64,000 nucleotides of DNA from Ligula intestinalis. Its lineage: Eukaryota; Platyhelminthes; Cestoda; Diphyllobothriidea; Diphyllobothriidae. The position numbers and the translations under genes were made by a program. Under the pieces are notes generated by a model. That model saw only the letters and a program-made list of their open reading frames with translations. It ran no database searches and had not been told where the DNA came from. The stretch covers positions 20,956,729 through 21,020,728 of the forward strand of contig JAYGXS010000004.1 of assembly GCA_036362985.1 (NCBI GenBank). The letters are read 5' to 3'. Shown in pieces: positions 53,226 through 64,000 of the stretch; position 1 is the first letter of the stretch; every line of letters begins with the position of its first letter.

Positions 53226-53549
53226 TTAATTGGCCTATAATAGTAGCCGCTATGTGGCTGCTGGCGGGGTTGTTGTGACTAGCTCGCATCGAAGTGGACT
53301 TTCCCAAAGGCCTACGGATGCGATTCTCGACTTATGCGAACAGCCAATCACAATTGCTGCGCAGATGCCTTTTAGGCCGGCGACGAATAGCATGCTTGCA
53401 CGTGTCCCGACGCAATCTATCTGTCTGGCCAAAAACATTCAAGACCAACCCAGTCAATGAACGCTCGCTCTCTGTGTCCACTGACCTGACTGCTGTCAAA
53501 CCAGCACTTGGACCCGGCTGGCTCTCCCGGCAGGTCGTATGCCTTCCAC

Positions 53550-53700
53550 TTCAAATATCTGTCCAAATTTTCTTCGTTCCTCTGTGTACACAATATACTG
53601 TTCCTACTAATCCGGCCTCCATCGACTTCTCTTCTCTACTAAGTAACCATGGTCTGAAGATCAGGGTTGCTAGGGTTGAACTTACTTAACCCCTGCGATA
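53550..53700 (+). repeat. Unnamed repeat 'B' short unit, copy 2
   Basis: cgttcctctgtgtacacaat, then accatggtctgaagatc and gttgctagggttgaac, closely matching 56.84-56.99 kb and more distantly 54.99-55.12 and 15.66-15.76 kb. Confidence 0.6.
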
Positions 53701-54984
53701 GGGCTCCAGAGAGATTTGCAAGGCAAAACGGGACGAGTCAACTCCCTTAGCGCTCTATAAGCGTTCAACAACCAATACTGATTGTCTCCATTAGAGGAAA
53801 GATCAGTGTATGCCGCCCAACGATGACCCGTTTTGGTTTATTGCGTCGGGTTTATTCCCGCTCTACTCCTCCATTCCTCCTAATCTTTAGTCAGACCCCT
53901 TTACCCCAACTCTTTTCCAACCAATACCAGGGCTACTCTGAACTCCGGCTACAACACACAAATCACCTAGTTTAACTATGCGACAATTGGCCGTCATCAC
54001 TTAGACACGACCAGCGACACTACTAGACAATCAATGACCGGCATTCACACTTTTCACCTTCCATTTATGTTAGACAAGAGACAACCCCAATGCGCATTTT
54101 CTTGCGACGGGGGATCATAGGGGAAACTTAAGTCTACTGAGAAGTGCCTGCTCTGCAGTCTAAATCGCTGCATTTCCTTGTTACCTGACCGACAGCCCGC
54201 CAACAGACGACTGTAAAGCAGCCTAAAGACGGCCCTCTTATACTGCACTTCCCCTATGAACCTAAAACAAATTTCGGTTTTCGGTCAATGAGAAAGATAT
54301 CGGTGATTGGAAGCCTAGGCATACTAACAGACGCCTTGAGTAGGTAGCAGACGAAGAAACTCTAAATGCCACGAGGCCCCGACAGCCTTGTCATCGAAGT
54401 CTTCAATTTATGTGTCAGTAATCCTTGCACAAATCGGTAGGGACCGTTTACATTCCCCACCCCTCCTTCCTGATACGACATGGGAACGGAAACCACCCGT
54501 AATAGAGGTGGCTTTGCGCTAAATGTCAGGGCTTTAATTCAAAATGAGCGTCCAGGCAAAGGTTTGGGTTAGGACACGGGCATATTGAGCCCCGTTCGAG
54601 CTAACTAATTGTAGTGGGTGTTAGCCCCACTGTTGAACTCTGTGATCATTAACTTACCGCGCCCCAATGCTGTTGACGGCGTGCCTCGGGCTAGGCAACC
54701 TTGACGCCCGACCTTCACTGGGCGCGAACGCACGCACTGTGTCTCCCCATGCTGGCTTCCAGCCCCAGTGGCGTGACGTCAGTCCGTCTGGACAGACCTC
54801 AAGGCCGTGGCTACCGCCAGATGCACTGACTCGCGACCTACTAACGCGCCCACGCCCTCGCGCAGTCCAACCAGTGACCTTCAAGTCTGCAGCAAACAGT
54901 GGCCGCTCGAATACCTGCTCCCAGACACTACTCCTGACCTAACTCACCTGGCGGCTAGACGTGCACTTCGGCAGTGAAGACTTC

Positions 54985-55118
54985 TCCTAACTCTTGTGTT
55001 CACCATATATTTTTCTTACGACTCTGTCCTTCCCAAGACTTCTCTTACCTCTCCTAAAGAGCCGTGTCTGGAAGATCGCAGCCGTTAGGGTTAACCTTAA
55101 TAGCCTTAACATTTGCCG
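54985..55118 (+). repeat. Unnamed repeat 'B' short unit, copy 3
   Basis: ctcctaactcttgtgttcac, gtgtctggaagatcgcagcc and gttagggttaacc, a diverged version close to the inverted copy at 15.66 kb. Confidence 0.5.
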
Positions 55119-55404
55119 ATATGTTTGACCACATATAGTACCTGGGGTAGGCGTGCCTTTTCCAACATCTGAACAGTTTCAACCCACCTATTCACCTTAA
55201 GTCCTTTAGCAAGCCGTTCTCAAAAGCTTCTAGCCACGAACTGAGACCACAGATACTGTTGCCGCGTTACAGCCTTCCCAAATTTTCCCCATCACATTTA
55301 ATAGTAGAGAAATCAATTAACTACTGACTGTTACGGTTTCCCGTTGCAGTTTCACTCTCATCGGTTTTGTAGGGACCACCGCATCTTTTTTCTCATGATC
55401 CATC

Positions 55405-55660
55405 ATTGCCCGCCTGCCCGTCGGTAACGGTGACGCACTCGGTCGGTCCGAGGCGCTCGCATCCCCTTCACAGAATCTTCTCCCGGAATGCCTGTCCTGA
55501 CTATTTTGTGCACGTCAACTTAATTCCACTATTTCCAGCTAATTGCAAGTCGCCCGAAGTTTTGACCGTCGAATCTGACTACGTTCAGCGGACTGGAGGC
55601 AAACATGGTGACTTGCGCGTGAGTTAGTTTTACCTGAAAGTAGTCTTGCTCTGCTCTCTT
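55405..55660 (+). repeat. Repeat 'C' copy
   Basis: gttttgaccgtcgaatctga, then gacttgcgcgtgagttagtt, in the same order as 25.22-25.34 kb. Confidence 0.4.
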
Positions 55661-56239
55661 CCCTCAACCACCTGCAACCGATGGCAAGACAGAGTCGACT
55701 GGAGGCGCGATCGGGCACATTTGACCCACGCAGTGTTAAAGCCCGCCGTGCCCTGCTCGGGCAGGGATCAGGCGCAGGTGCGGCGTGAGCCCGTGCCAAC
55801 GCGTGTCACCAAGATCCCTGGTCAGCAGCAAACGCCTGACCACGGTTTTAAAACAACAACAAAATGATGAAAGTAACACCACGGATTCCCGCTCACACAA
55901 CACGGACCTCCGTGTCATAAAACTCCATCATAAACTGGATGGCTACAGCTTACACCTAACCAGGAGTTTAACACATCAGGGGGATAGGAATGGCTGTGTG
56001 CATCTAACCTCACACAGCCTGCTTTCATGGCAAACAGCCCATTAAAGTCTACCGTTTAGCAATCTACACTTCGCCAGGAATTCTGTACAACAACAACCTG
56101 GCTCGGATTCCAGCTGAGTGGGAATACATAAAGGTAATGAAGAAGGAACTGTAGTGGTCTCTGCCGTCCGACGCCCTCCATTTCTTTGTCCGGCGTCATT
56201 GTTCAAGGCTAGCTGCCTCAAGGTCATCCAATACTTCAG

Positions 56240-56445
56240 TCAGTGCTTACAGACACGCTGGCCTGCAGAGAATTGACCTACTTCCACTCGGACACACACA
56301 CACGTGTGCCTAGGTTCTCGTGGCCACCAAGAACCACTCGAACAGGTCCCTTTTTCCCCACCCTCGGCCACCAGACGTCACGTAGGACCACGGCTCTCCA
56401 GCGGAAGGTCGTGCTCTCCGTAGTCAGTCTGTAGCGGTTTTGCGA
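56240..56445 (+). repeat. Unnamed repeat 'B' long unit, copy 2
   Basis: Matches the minus strand of 15.75-15.99 kb: attgacctacttccactcgg, tgtgcctaggttctcg, aggaccacggctctccagcg. A short (ca) run is inside. Confidence 0.6.
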
Positions 56446-56839
56446 TCAGCTTAGTGCTGACGCTTTTATCGCAGGCCCACACGTGACTCTCTGCTACCCT
56501 CGCCCTCATGACCAATCCCCTAGAGCGTCCTGCATGACTCATCATGCCTTTGCTCGAACCACGCAGGCGTCGCGGTCGCTACATGGCTCAAGGTCGTCTT
56601 GGTGTCCGGCCCTTTTTCTTGCGTCTTATGCACTTGCTGGTTGGCTGGCGGGCGCCCCCAGGTCATGTAAGCTACGCGCATAGGATTAGACCAGACACAC
56701 GCCAACCGGCTTATTCACTGTGCGCAGCTTGTTGCTGTAGAGCCTTTTGTTAGCTCCTTTTCACAGTAAACTGTCCAACCTATTTGGTCTTACTGAATTC
56801 TTGACTGGGGGAACCTTCTGTAGTCGACGATCTCTCCTT

Positions 56840-57000
56840 TCGACAAATCTTCCATCTATTCTCCGTTCCTCTGTGTACACAATATACGATTCCTACTACT
56901 CTGGCCTCTACCGACTTCTTCTCCACTAAGTAGCCATGGTCTGAAGATAGCAGTTGCTAGGGTTTAACTTGCTGAACCCCCTTCAATAGAACCACTGCAG
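56840..57000 (+). repeat. Unnamed repeat 'B' short unit, copy 4
   Basis: attctccgttcctctgtgta, tagccatggtctgaagatag and gttgctagggtttaac. It is immediately followed by a repeat 'A' copy. Confidence 0.6.
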
Positions 57001-57125
57001 CCTGACTCTCAGTCCGCCAGCCAGCCGCTCAACAAAAATGTCTGACGGCACGGTCTGAATGATCCCGTAGGTTTGCAAACTTTCAAGCCACGGCTTTTTA
57101 GTGTACCGTGGCAATCTCAAGGAAG
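57000..57125 (+). repeat. Unnamed repeat 'A' copy
   Basis: gcctgactctcagtccgcca, then caagccacggctttttagtg and gtggcaatctcaag. Confidence 0.5.
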
Positions 57126-57384
57126 CCATATTTTTTTACGGCGAGAATAGTGTGCCGAACCTTTGACCTTGCTACCTTCTCCCATTTCCACGTCCCAGCT
57201 ACTGTCCGAACTGCTCAGTAGAATGGTTATGGAACGGGCGCAGTTGCTGATTGCATCGTCCACGCTTATTATCTACAGGACCTGGCTCTCTAAACACAAG
57301 CACCTAGATGTCGCACAAATGGGTTTGAGCGGCTCACATCTTTTATGTATGACAGTGACACAGGTCACGTTAATTTAGGAACCT

Positions 57385-57525
57385 GACTGCAGTCTGACTC
57401 TCAGTTCACCAGTCAGCCCCTCCCCACAAACAGAAGTTGGACTGATTGTGAGGTCAAGGTTCAATCTTCAGGTGGCAACGTTCCACGCCAGGGTTTTTAA
57501 CGCGCCGTGATAGTTTCCGGCTCTG
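57385..57525 (+). repeat. Unnamed repeat 'A' copy
   Basis: gtctgactctcagttcacca, then ttggactgattgtgaggtc and gcgccgtgatagtttcc. Confidence 0.5.
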
Positions 57526-57529
57526 ATCA

Positions 57530-58885
57530 TACATGCATCATTGGAGCCACACGGAGAAGGAGCCAAGAGTCATACTTAGGCATATAAACCACATAACCCC
57601 GGGAGATTACCAGCATTCCGTAATGACCGAACATTGCAATTACCCAAGTCATAACGAATCGTCCTTGAATTCTTTGCAAAATTAAGGCCAAATTGGCTTC
57701 TTTCAAAACGCTGCTAGCGTCCTGCGCTAATGACCTCATTGCTGTAGCCCGCATAAAACGATATATTGAAAATCGGTTTATAATGGGCATAATAGTGTAA
57801 CCGATGCATACATAAGAAATTTAAATAAGAATGGAAAGCAGAAACGAATTGCGGCAGGTGTGACAATTGTATGTCGGGGCTCCAGGCACTGGCTCACCGG
57901 TCTCTATGCTATGGATTCGCAAGTGACTGACCAAGCCAATGTGTGGTGCGCATGTGAGGTGGCAATTTGGGTAGGCTAGTTATGGCGCCGCTGAGTCGAT
58001 GGTGGTGGGCAATTTGTTGTTACTGGTGGACGCGACGACTATGAACTGAGGATGGGATTGCTCATGGGTGTGCAAGATGTGGTAGGTGTGTCGATATTGC
58101 GGTGGATTTCGTTGTCATGGCTACGCATATGACCAAGTGGGCCCATGTTATGTCCAAGTGAGTCATGCAACCATTCGCACAGCCTCCAAGCGGTTGATAA
58201 TGCATGCAGTTTCTGATTGACTTTGTGTCGAGCTTGCATCCTTTCCAATCTTATGGATAACGTTCCTTTCGCTGGATATTTACGATTGCTGATGTCCATA
58301 TCGCCATTCTCGGTGCCCATTTTATATACTTTTTTTTAAATCTTCCCGTTGATATCACACCTCAGAAACGAATGGATCCGATTGCATATTTGTGTTTTAA
58401 ATATTCAACTCATATAAGTTAATCCACAAGTTCATGGGCCACCCCTCTGCATGTGGTTTGCAAAAGTCTCGGACTGACTGGCACTCATGCGATGATTTCT
58501 GAATACTAAACGATTATATTTTCCCGATAACTATATTTTCTCAACCTCCATGATTTTTTATCTAGCCTATCTGGGGCTAAAAACCGTTTTCCAGTATTCA
58601 CTTTCCATAAAATCTCCGTGTTTTACCTATACTCACTGTGTGTGTTAGCCTGTCTGGTGGCCCCTGGTTGGTTCCGGCCTTTTACTACCGACCAATGGCG
58701 GGTCCACGTTTCATTTGTCCTCCTCGCCACTAGCCTGGCGGTCGCTACCTCAGCGTGCTCGCCGACCTCCCTCTTGCCAGGCGGTGGATTGATCAGCTGC
58801 TGCTGTTCGCTCGGAGTACTGTCGGCTTCGTGGTCGCCTCCGTGAGAAAGCGCGCCACGCCGGTCATATGAATCCAGATCACCGG
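57530..58885. other. Stretch without recognised gene
   Basis: Frames at 57527-57790, 58039-58320 (minus) and 58618-58845 (plus) show no known domain. Confidence 0.3.
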
Positions 58886-58889
58886 AACC

Positions 58890-59290
58890 TTATTCCTCTG
58901 TGAGTGTCGGCTGTCGGCCCTGCGTATCCCCTTTCGCCCCATCCTGAACGAGTGTTAGACTATTGCGAAGTGCCTGGTAGACGGGATTTATATCGATAGC
59001 TCGGTTTGGTGTGCCCTTTGAGGACCAACTTTCGAGCACTAGTCTGGCCATTTTATCATTGGCTCTGCCGATCACTGTCACTTTTCTAGAAGCGAAGTCG
59101 TAGTTCAGTTCCTGTATGTAATTGTAGACCAACGACAGCTTGTCTTTTCGGTTGATTACAAGTTGATTCTCGCGCAATTTTGTACCCAAGCGCTTGTCTG
59201 TTTCACCAACATACCTGGCATCGCAATTTTTGCACGGTATGTTGTAAAACCACTGCTGATTGTTCGGTCATTGGCAGCGGGTCTTTGGCC
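58890..59290 (-). mobile_element. Penelope-like element 3' part: GIY-YIG endonuclease domain
   Basis: Minus strand: WFYNIPCKNCDARYVGET, then DKRLGTKLRENQLVINRKDK, LSLVYNYIQELNYDF, VTVIGRANDKMARLVLESWS and RAIDINPVYQALRNSL. The YNIP and YVGET motifs and the following helix region fit the GIY-YIG domain that caps most Penelope-like proteins. The frame is open for over 100 codons, so it is the best-preserved PLE piece in the window. The reverse transcriptase is not joined to it. Confidence 0.8.
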
Positions 59291-59409
59291 TGCATGACTT
59301 GCTGCCTGCTTTTAGATTCAGGTCAATGAGCCACTCCGCTCCCACAAGGTTTAAGGATTCGCACCGTCGCCTCTGAAACCTTTTTTAACGTAAGAGATTG
59401 CGAGCTAGA

Positions 59410-60170
59410 ATTTTTGCTTTTTTTCACTCGACCGCTGAAAATGAGGCTTGCTGAGTCACTTGTGGATAAACGACTTCGGATAACCGTTGGCTTTGAAGAG
59501 GGCACGCAAATAATTCATCTCCTCTTGCTTCCCATTGTCGTCGCTACAATGTGTTTAAACATGTCGGAAGAGGGATCTGAAACCGACTTATGCCAACGGA
59601 CGATAGTAGATTTCAAAAAGAAAATGCTCGCGACTGCCACGACCGCACCCACGGATACCGACGAAAAATTTAACAACGCTCAGCAAAGTGTTGGTCTATC
59701 CTTGCGGCGCAGGAACTGGAAAACCTCGAGGCGGCGATCCTAGACACTGCATGAAATCACCGCAAGTTACGTGATGACCAACTGTCTATCAATTTCGAGA
59801 AAATCAACCCGCCAAAGCAACTCTCTTCTGACGAGGGCCTGGTTCACAACTTGTCCTTCCATCCTCTTGCTCAGCAACAACTAACGGTTCTGTTTTATGA
59901 TGCAAAATTCAGCAAGAGAGACGCTCGACCAGAAGACTTTGTGGCATCCTTCGAATCGGTGCCTCAGAACTGCGAGGCGAATGTGTGATGTGAAACGCCA
60001 TGCGGCAACGAGTGACAAAGGGTGCCAATTTTGCTCCTTCAGCACAAACAATAAATGACAATTACTAAAGCTGAAGAATGAGAACTTATGAGGATACGAA
60101 AAATAGAGGATATAGTCACCCTGCCTGTCGACAGAGAATGCTCGACGGTCGTAGTCTTACTCGTCGGAAG
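59410..60170 (+). mobile_element. Penelope-like element 5' part: N-terminal and early RT region
   Basis: Plus strand, in broken frames: about 59800-59985 reads ISIFEKINPPKQLSSDEGLV, then LTVLFYDAKFSKRDARPEDF and VASFESVPQNC. About 60057-60150 reads ITKAEE-ELMRIRKIEDIVTL and PVDRECSTVVV. These match the N-terminal block and the start of the reverse transcriptase (…DIVILPADKG…) of Penelope-like proteins. It is truncated before the catalytic RT motifs, and stops interrupt it. It lies next to a minus-strand endonuclease piece. Confidence 0.65.
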
Positions 60171-60174
60171 ATGA

Positions 60175-62335
60175 TGCACGCGATAAAGAAAACGTAAAAC
60201 GCAAGCCGTGTTCTGTTTGTCTAGAAATAGTGAACACTAACGTCTACTCATTTGTTGCAAGTAGTAGCAATATGTTAACATTGGTGTAAAATTCATCATA
60301 TTTAACCGGTTCAATTGTGTGTGGAGAGGGTGTTGAATAAATCCACACGTTGGGGCAGCAAACGTCAGTGAGCACAGTGTTTTGCACTGCAAGCGCTGTT
60401 ACTAAAGAGAAACTTGTGTACCTGGATCCCAGCTTCCCCCATGCGTGCGTTTAAGGGATGAAAACGCAAAATAATAATCGCCATATTACCCTGTAATCGT
60501 CGGATCCTGAATAGACAGGCAGATTCATCTTCCCAAAGATTCTTGCATGCCCGGTCTCATTTTTAGTCATAGCGAAAATTGGAACTTGCTAATTACACAA
60601 AAATATTAAAGCCAAATGCACATAATTACTATAGGCACGACTTTGCGGCCTTGAACTACACTAGATCTCAAGCCAGCAGCGCTTTTGAGGATCGCAGTTT
60701 AATTGATACCAGCTTAGCTAGCCAGTGCGGGCAAACGGAAGTTAGAATTTACTGAAAAGAAGGGCTCCAAATAGGTAAAGATCCCAGGTAAACCGCCGCT
60801 CAAAAATGCAGACTTCGTTAAAACTAGTCGACCCCAATTTTGAGTTGCGACGTGCCAGGTCGCAGACCGCGCACGTATATCCTCAGCCTGGCCTATATCT
60901 TCATGAATAAGTTTTCGCAGGTCAAAAAATCCCTAAATGCTGTCAACTGAGGGTAGGCACGGCAGAAGAGTGAACTAACGTGGTTACACCAGAGTCAACG
61001 CTTTTCATTTTTTGCTTTTCAGTGTATCAATCAAACTATGAGAAAGGCCAACGTGAGAGTGCTTGCGCTTTCACTTAAGATTTCCTGATTTAAGTTGCAT
61101 TTCAAGCCTAATTTTGTGGAGGTAAAAAAGCTAACAGATAACACCCCACTCCGTCATGCTAACATCCATTCCAAAACAGCAGATTGCGAATAATTACATT
61201 GAGGGCAGTGAACATACCGGCGTCACTGTCCGGGTTCTGGGTATTCTATTCTGCGACGACTGCGAGCAGGATTAGCATTAGCACAGTGCAACTGCAAATG
61301 TAATTGTTGCTAATCTAAGCCCTAGTAAAACTATCTGACCCTTTGAAATAATGGCAAACACATGACATTAGATCACCAGCATAATCATCATTTTCCGCTC
61401 CTCCGTACTTTTTACGGTCTTTCCTCCTCATAGGGGCTCTCGTCACTACCGCAATGATACTAATAATCCGTTTGCAGCGCGTTCTTTCAGTCCTCTTAGG
61501 CCTCGCCAAAATTAAGTTAAAAGTCACTCCGGTCCCCCTAGTAGTACACCTATCGCAGTGGGTTAAGGTAATAGGTACAACACTCACCGCTACGCTCTTT
61601 AGGCTATCATCCATAAAAAGAGAAAAGTGAGACATCAGATGGGAGGAATAGTGTATTCTGTACAGAGGTAATGGAGAATAGGTTGGAAGGGACTGACAGT
61701 CGGACGAGTGCGTAACGACCTGAGGGGGAGGGTGGTGTCCAAAGTGTGTGAGGGTGGTAGTTGTCACCGTGAGTTCCCGTGTGAGTCAGCCTTAAAGGTG
61801 ATTGGCCAGACCGGGTAGGTATTCAAAGGTGCCTGCACACTTGCTAGCAGTCACGTGTGTGCGTGCACTTTAAGTTGGGTCACTACAACTCCACCTGATG
61901 AGTGAGCAATTCCGGAATCTGAGGACGTATTTCGAAAGTATAGGCGAACTACGACCGATTACCTCGAGCTCCTATATGCTGAAGAGGGTCCAGTCGAGAA
62001 TGCAGACCACTCTTAGTACATATCCCATCCTCCCAGTTGGTCGACTGTGCAGTCACATTCAATGGACACTCCGTAAATGACCAACTACCTTCCTGATCTA
62101 ATTTAATCAATAAACTAAGCCGAATGCTTCTGGTATGCAGACAGGAGAAAATTATTATCAAGGCCGATAGAGAATCGATCTTCCTTTAAGTATGAGAGTC
62201 GGAGAAAAACAAGGACATTTTAAGGTCTTTCTAATGAAAGAATCGTGATCTGTCGCAATTTCCGATAGAATTTGGAAGGACAGTACATTCGTATGGAGTT
62301 ATTTCATCACCAAGGTGTACTGAATTCATGCCATC
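60175..62335. other. Stretch without a supported gene
   Basis: The minus frame at 61315-61767 (150 codons) has biased composition and no recognised motif. No shared repeats were identified. Confidence 0.3.
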
Positions 62336-62341
62336 CGCATT

Positions 62342-62391
62342 CGTAGCTTTCCGCATTATCAATGATAGCACTGATAATGCGGAAAGCTACG
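62342..62391. repeat. Perfect 20-bp hairpin
   Basis: cgtagctttccgcattatca (62342-62361) and its exact reverse complement (62372-62391) flank a 10-base loop. Confidence 0.95.
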
Positions 62392-62419
62392 ATAAGGAGG
62401 CAATCAAGGAGGTGGAATA

Positions 62420-63480
62420 ATGCTGTTGTTTGGACAACTGTTTTATCAGTGTGTGGCAAGGGAGAAAGAGGCACGCAAGTTTTCGGAACACTTAAAATCA
62501 ATTTTAAGCAAAAGAGGCTTTAACGTGCGGAAACGGAGGAGTCACAGTATCAGGTTGTGGTGTCAATATCTGAATCCGGAGTGGTCATTACGCCTATTGA
62601 GCTAGGTCGCAAGAATTACCCAATACGACTAGCGAATGGAATAAGTAAGAACCTTGTATGTGGTATATTTAGACCCTATGTACGTTTTATCAACAAGACG
62701 TTCACAAAGAGTGAACCTTCTTTTCCATTATTTGTCTTTCGTCGAGTCGATAGGCTATATTTCTACCGAATAAATCATGCCTTCAGAATCTACGTAAACA
62801 AAAGGCAAATTGGGACGAATTTTCTGCATCCCGATGCATCAGAACACCGTAGGAAACCAAAAACGATTCGTTACAATTCTACGTCTGTAATGAAACCTTA
62901 TAAACCGCTTACAGCTCAGTCGCCCACATAGATGTGGATAACAGTATCAGTATCAGTATATTGAGGGTATGTAGGAAAAATTCCTTTGAGTGCCCTATTT
63001 GTACATATGTGCAGTGGTAGCAAAAAATTTGTTGCTTAGACTGTTGGCGAGGCCAGTTGTCCTGTGTCATAGGATGAAAATAGGAGCAGACAGTGAAAAA
63101 AACTCTTCAGGGATTTTTAGGAGAAAAACTGTCGCCCTTATGGGGGTAATGCGTGGGATTTAGGAGAAAAAAAGGGGGTTCCCACTGGGGGGCATTGCAA
63201 AGGTTCCCAGGATCATCACCGTGTGGAAGCCACGTCCTGATTCTTCCTTGCTGATTGCAGAGTCCGCCAACGGAACTGGAAAAACAGAGGCATCCGTCCA
63301 GATCGCCGACAGTCCGCTTTGGGTCGAACCAAGGGTGAATGTTTAGGCTGTCAGGTCTGGCTGATAAGATCGCCAGCGGGTAATCACGGTACGCAGATAG
63401 CCAAGTAGGGTAGACCGCGGAGACCTTCGCATGAGGCTATGCGTGGGAGGGCGTTATAAATAGCAAACGTGAATGGATAT
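62420..63480. other. Stretch with an unassigned 124-codon frame
   Basis: Plus frame 62557-62931 (SISESGVVITPIELGRKN...) is open, with ordinary composition, but no known domain is visible. It has no clear start context or splice signals. cagtatcagtatcagtat near 62945 is a short microsatellite. Confidence 0.25.
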
Positions 63481-63484
63481 AAAA

Positions 63485-64000
63485 ACTAATACTACTGAAA
63501 AATTGAAAGTATTATTATTGCAAATTGTCTGTTACGATCCATCGTGCACTGCTATATCGATCTAGTTTTCGCTTAAAACCCTCTAGCGATTCCGACATAA
63601 CAACGTCCTGAGGAAGCGCATTCCACGCTCCGACCACCCTTTTTGAAAAGAAGTGTTTCCGAGCGTCCAGCCTGGCCCCTGTCACCTTTAATTTGAGGGG
63701 ATGACCCCTCAGATTCGTGGTCGTTGCTAATTCGAAAAATCCCCTGATATAAGACAGCAGTCTTGAAGACGTAATACGCGGAATGCTAGTAGCAGGTCCC
63801 CCCGAAGCTGCCTGTAGCGCAATCGGAAGAGGTTGAGATTCGACAGCCATGTTTCATAAGGCTGCGAGCCCTGCCCCATAACAAGTTTGGTTGCGCGCCG
63901 TTGTACCTTTTCCAAGATGTTGATGTCTTTCCTGGCCTAAGGTCTCCAAGCTTGGATAGCGGATTCTAAGTGCGGTCGTACGAAGATTCCGAAGACTTTT
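63485..64000 (-). mobile_element. CR1-like LINE, 3' end (runs off the window)
   Basis: Minus strand: QRRATKLVMGQGSQPYETWL, then LNLFRLRYRQLRGDLLLAFR, then (after a frame change) LRGHPLKLKVTGARLDARKH, FFSKRVVGAWNALPQDVV and LEGFKRKLDRY. This is the conserved C-terminal region of CR1-type reverse transcriptase proteins. A stop is followed by about 30 bases and an AATAATAATA-type 3' end at about 63518-63506. One frameshift is seen. It is a different copy from that at 4.5-6.6 kb, with better preservation. Confidence 0.8.

Noticed and set aside
61315..61767. 150-codon minus-strand frame
   Set aside because: Biased composition, no domain, and no splice or start context.
62557..62931. 124-codon plus-strand frame
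   Set aside because: No recognisable family and no supporting signals. It is kept only as an unassigned stretch.

Overview
This is a stretch of a large, repeat-rich eukaryotic nuclear genome. The signs are a multi-exon gene with GT-AG introns and a lysosomal PLD3/PLD4-type product, a cytosolic HSP90 ending in MEEVD, Penelope-like and CR1-like retroelements, tRNA-derived SINEs, and no operons, Shine-Dalgarno sites or CRISPR. Acceptor-like sites about 20 bases before two start codons and a tRNA-headed SINE with a hammerhead-like 3' part (compare the Schistosoma Sm-alpha family) make a flatworm the best guess. A tapeworm or fluke with a big genome would fit. The taxon is an inference. 

Layout. 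1-1.1 kb: decayed Penelope-like element (PLE), minus strand. 2.8-3.9 kb: a plus-strand transposase-derived gene with one likely intron. 4.5-6.6 kb: dead CR1-like LINE, minus strand. 8.5-20.7 kb: SINEs, PLE ends in fold-back pairs and several unnamed repeats. 20.8-34.2 kb: one PLD3/4-like gene in eight exons (449 residues, both HKD motifs intact); its introns hold a mariner-type remnant and many repeats. 34.3-36.3 kb: duplicated unknown repeats. 37.2-37.55 kb: composite tRNA-like SINE. 37.56-42.25 kb: an AT-rich 4.7 kb element with 40-bp terminal inverted repeats and TA at both ends, containing kilobase-scale tandem repeats and a nested fold-back PLE. 42.8-43.4 kb: PLE remnant. 45.7-47.9 kb: intronless HSP90 with heat-shock elements and a CCAAT box upstream. 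48.4-58 kb: PLE, SINE and unnamed repeat copies. 58.9-60.2 kb: two PLE pieces facing away from each other. 63.5 kb to the end: 3' end of a second CR1-like LINE. 

Only HSP90 and the PLD3/4-like gene look like certain host genes; the transposase-derived gene is possible. The most interesting signal is a set of hammerhead-ribozyme-like motifs with intact cores and stems that change sequence but still pair, found at the ends of PLE-type elements that recur as outward-facing inverted pairs, and also in a tRNA-derived SINE. All alignments were made by eye, so repeat boundaries are approximate.
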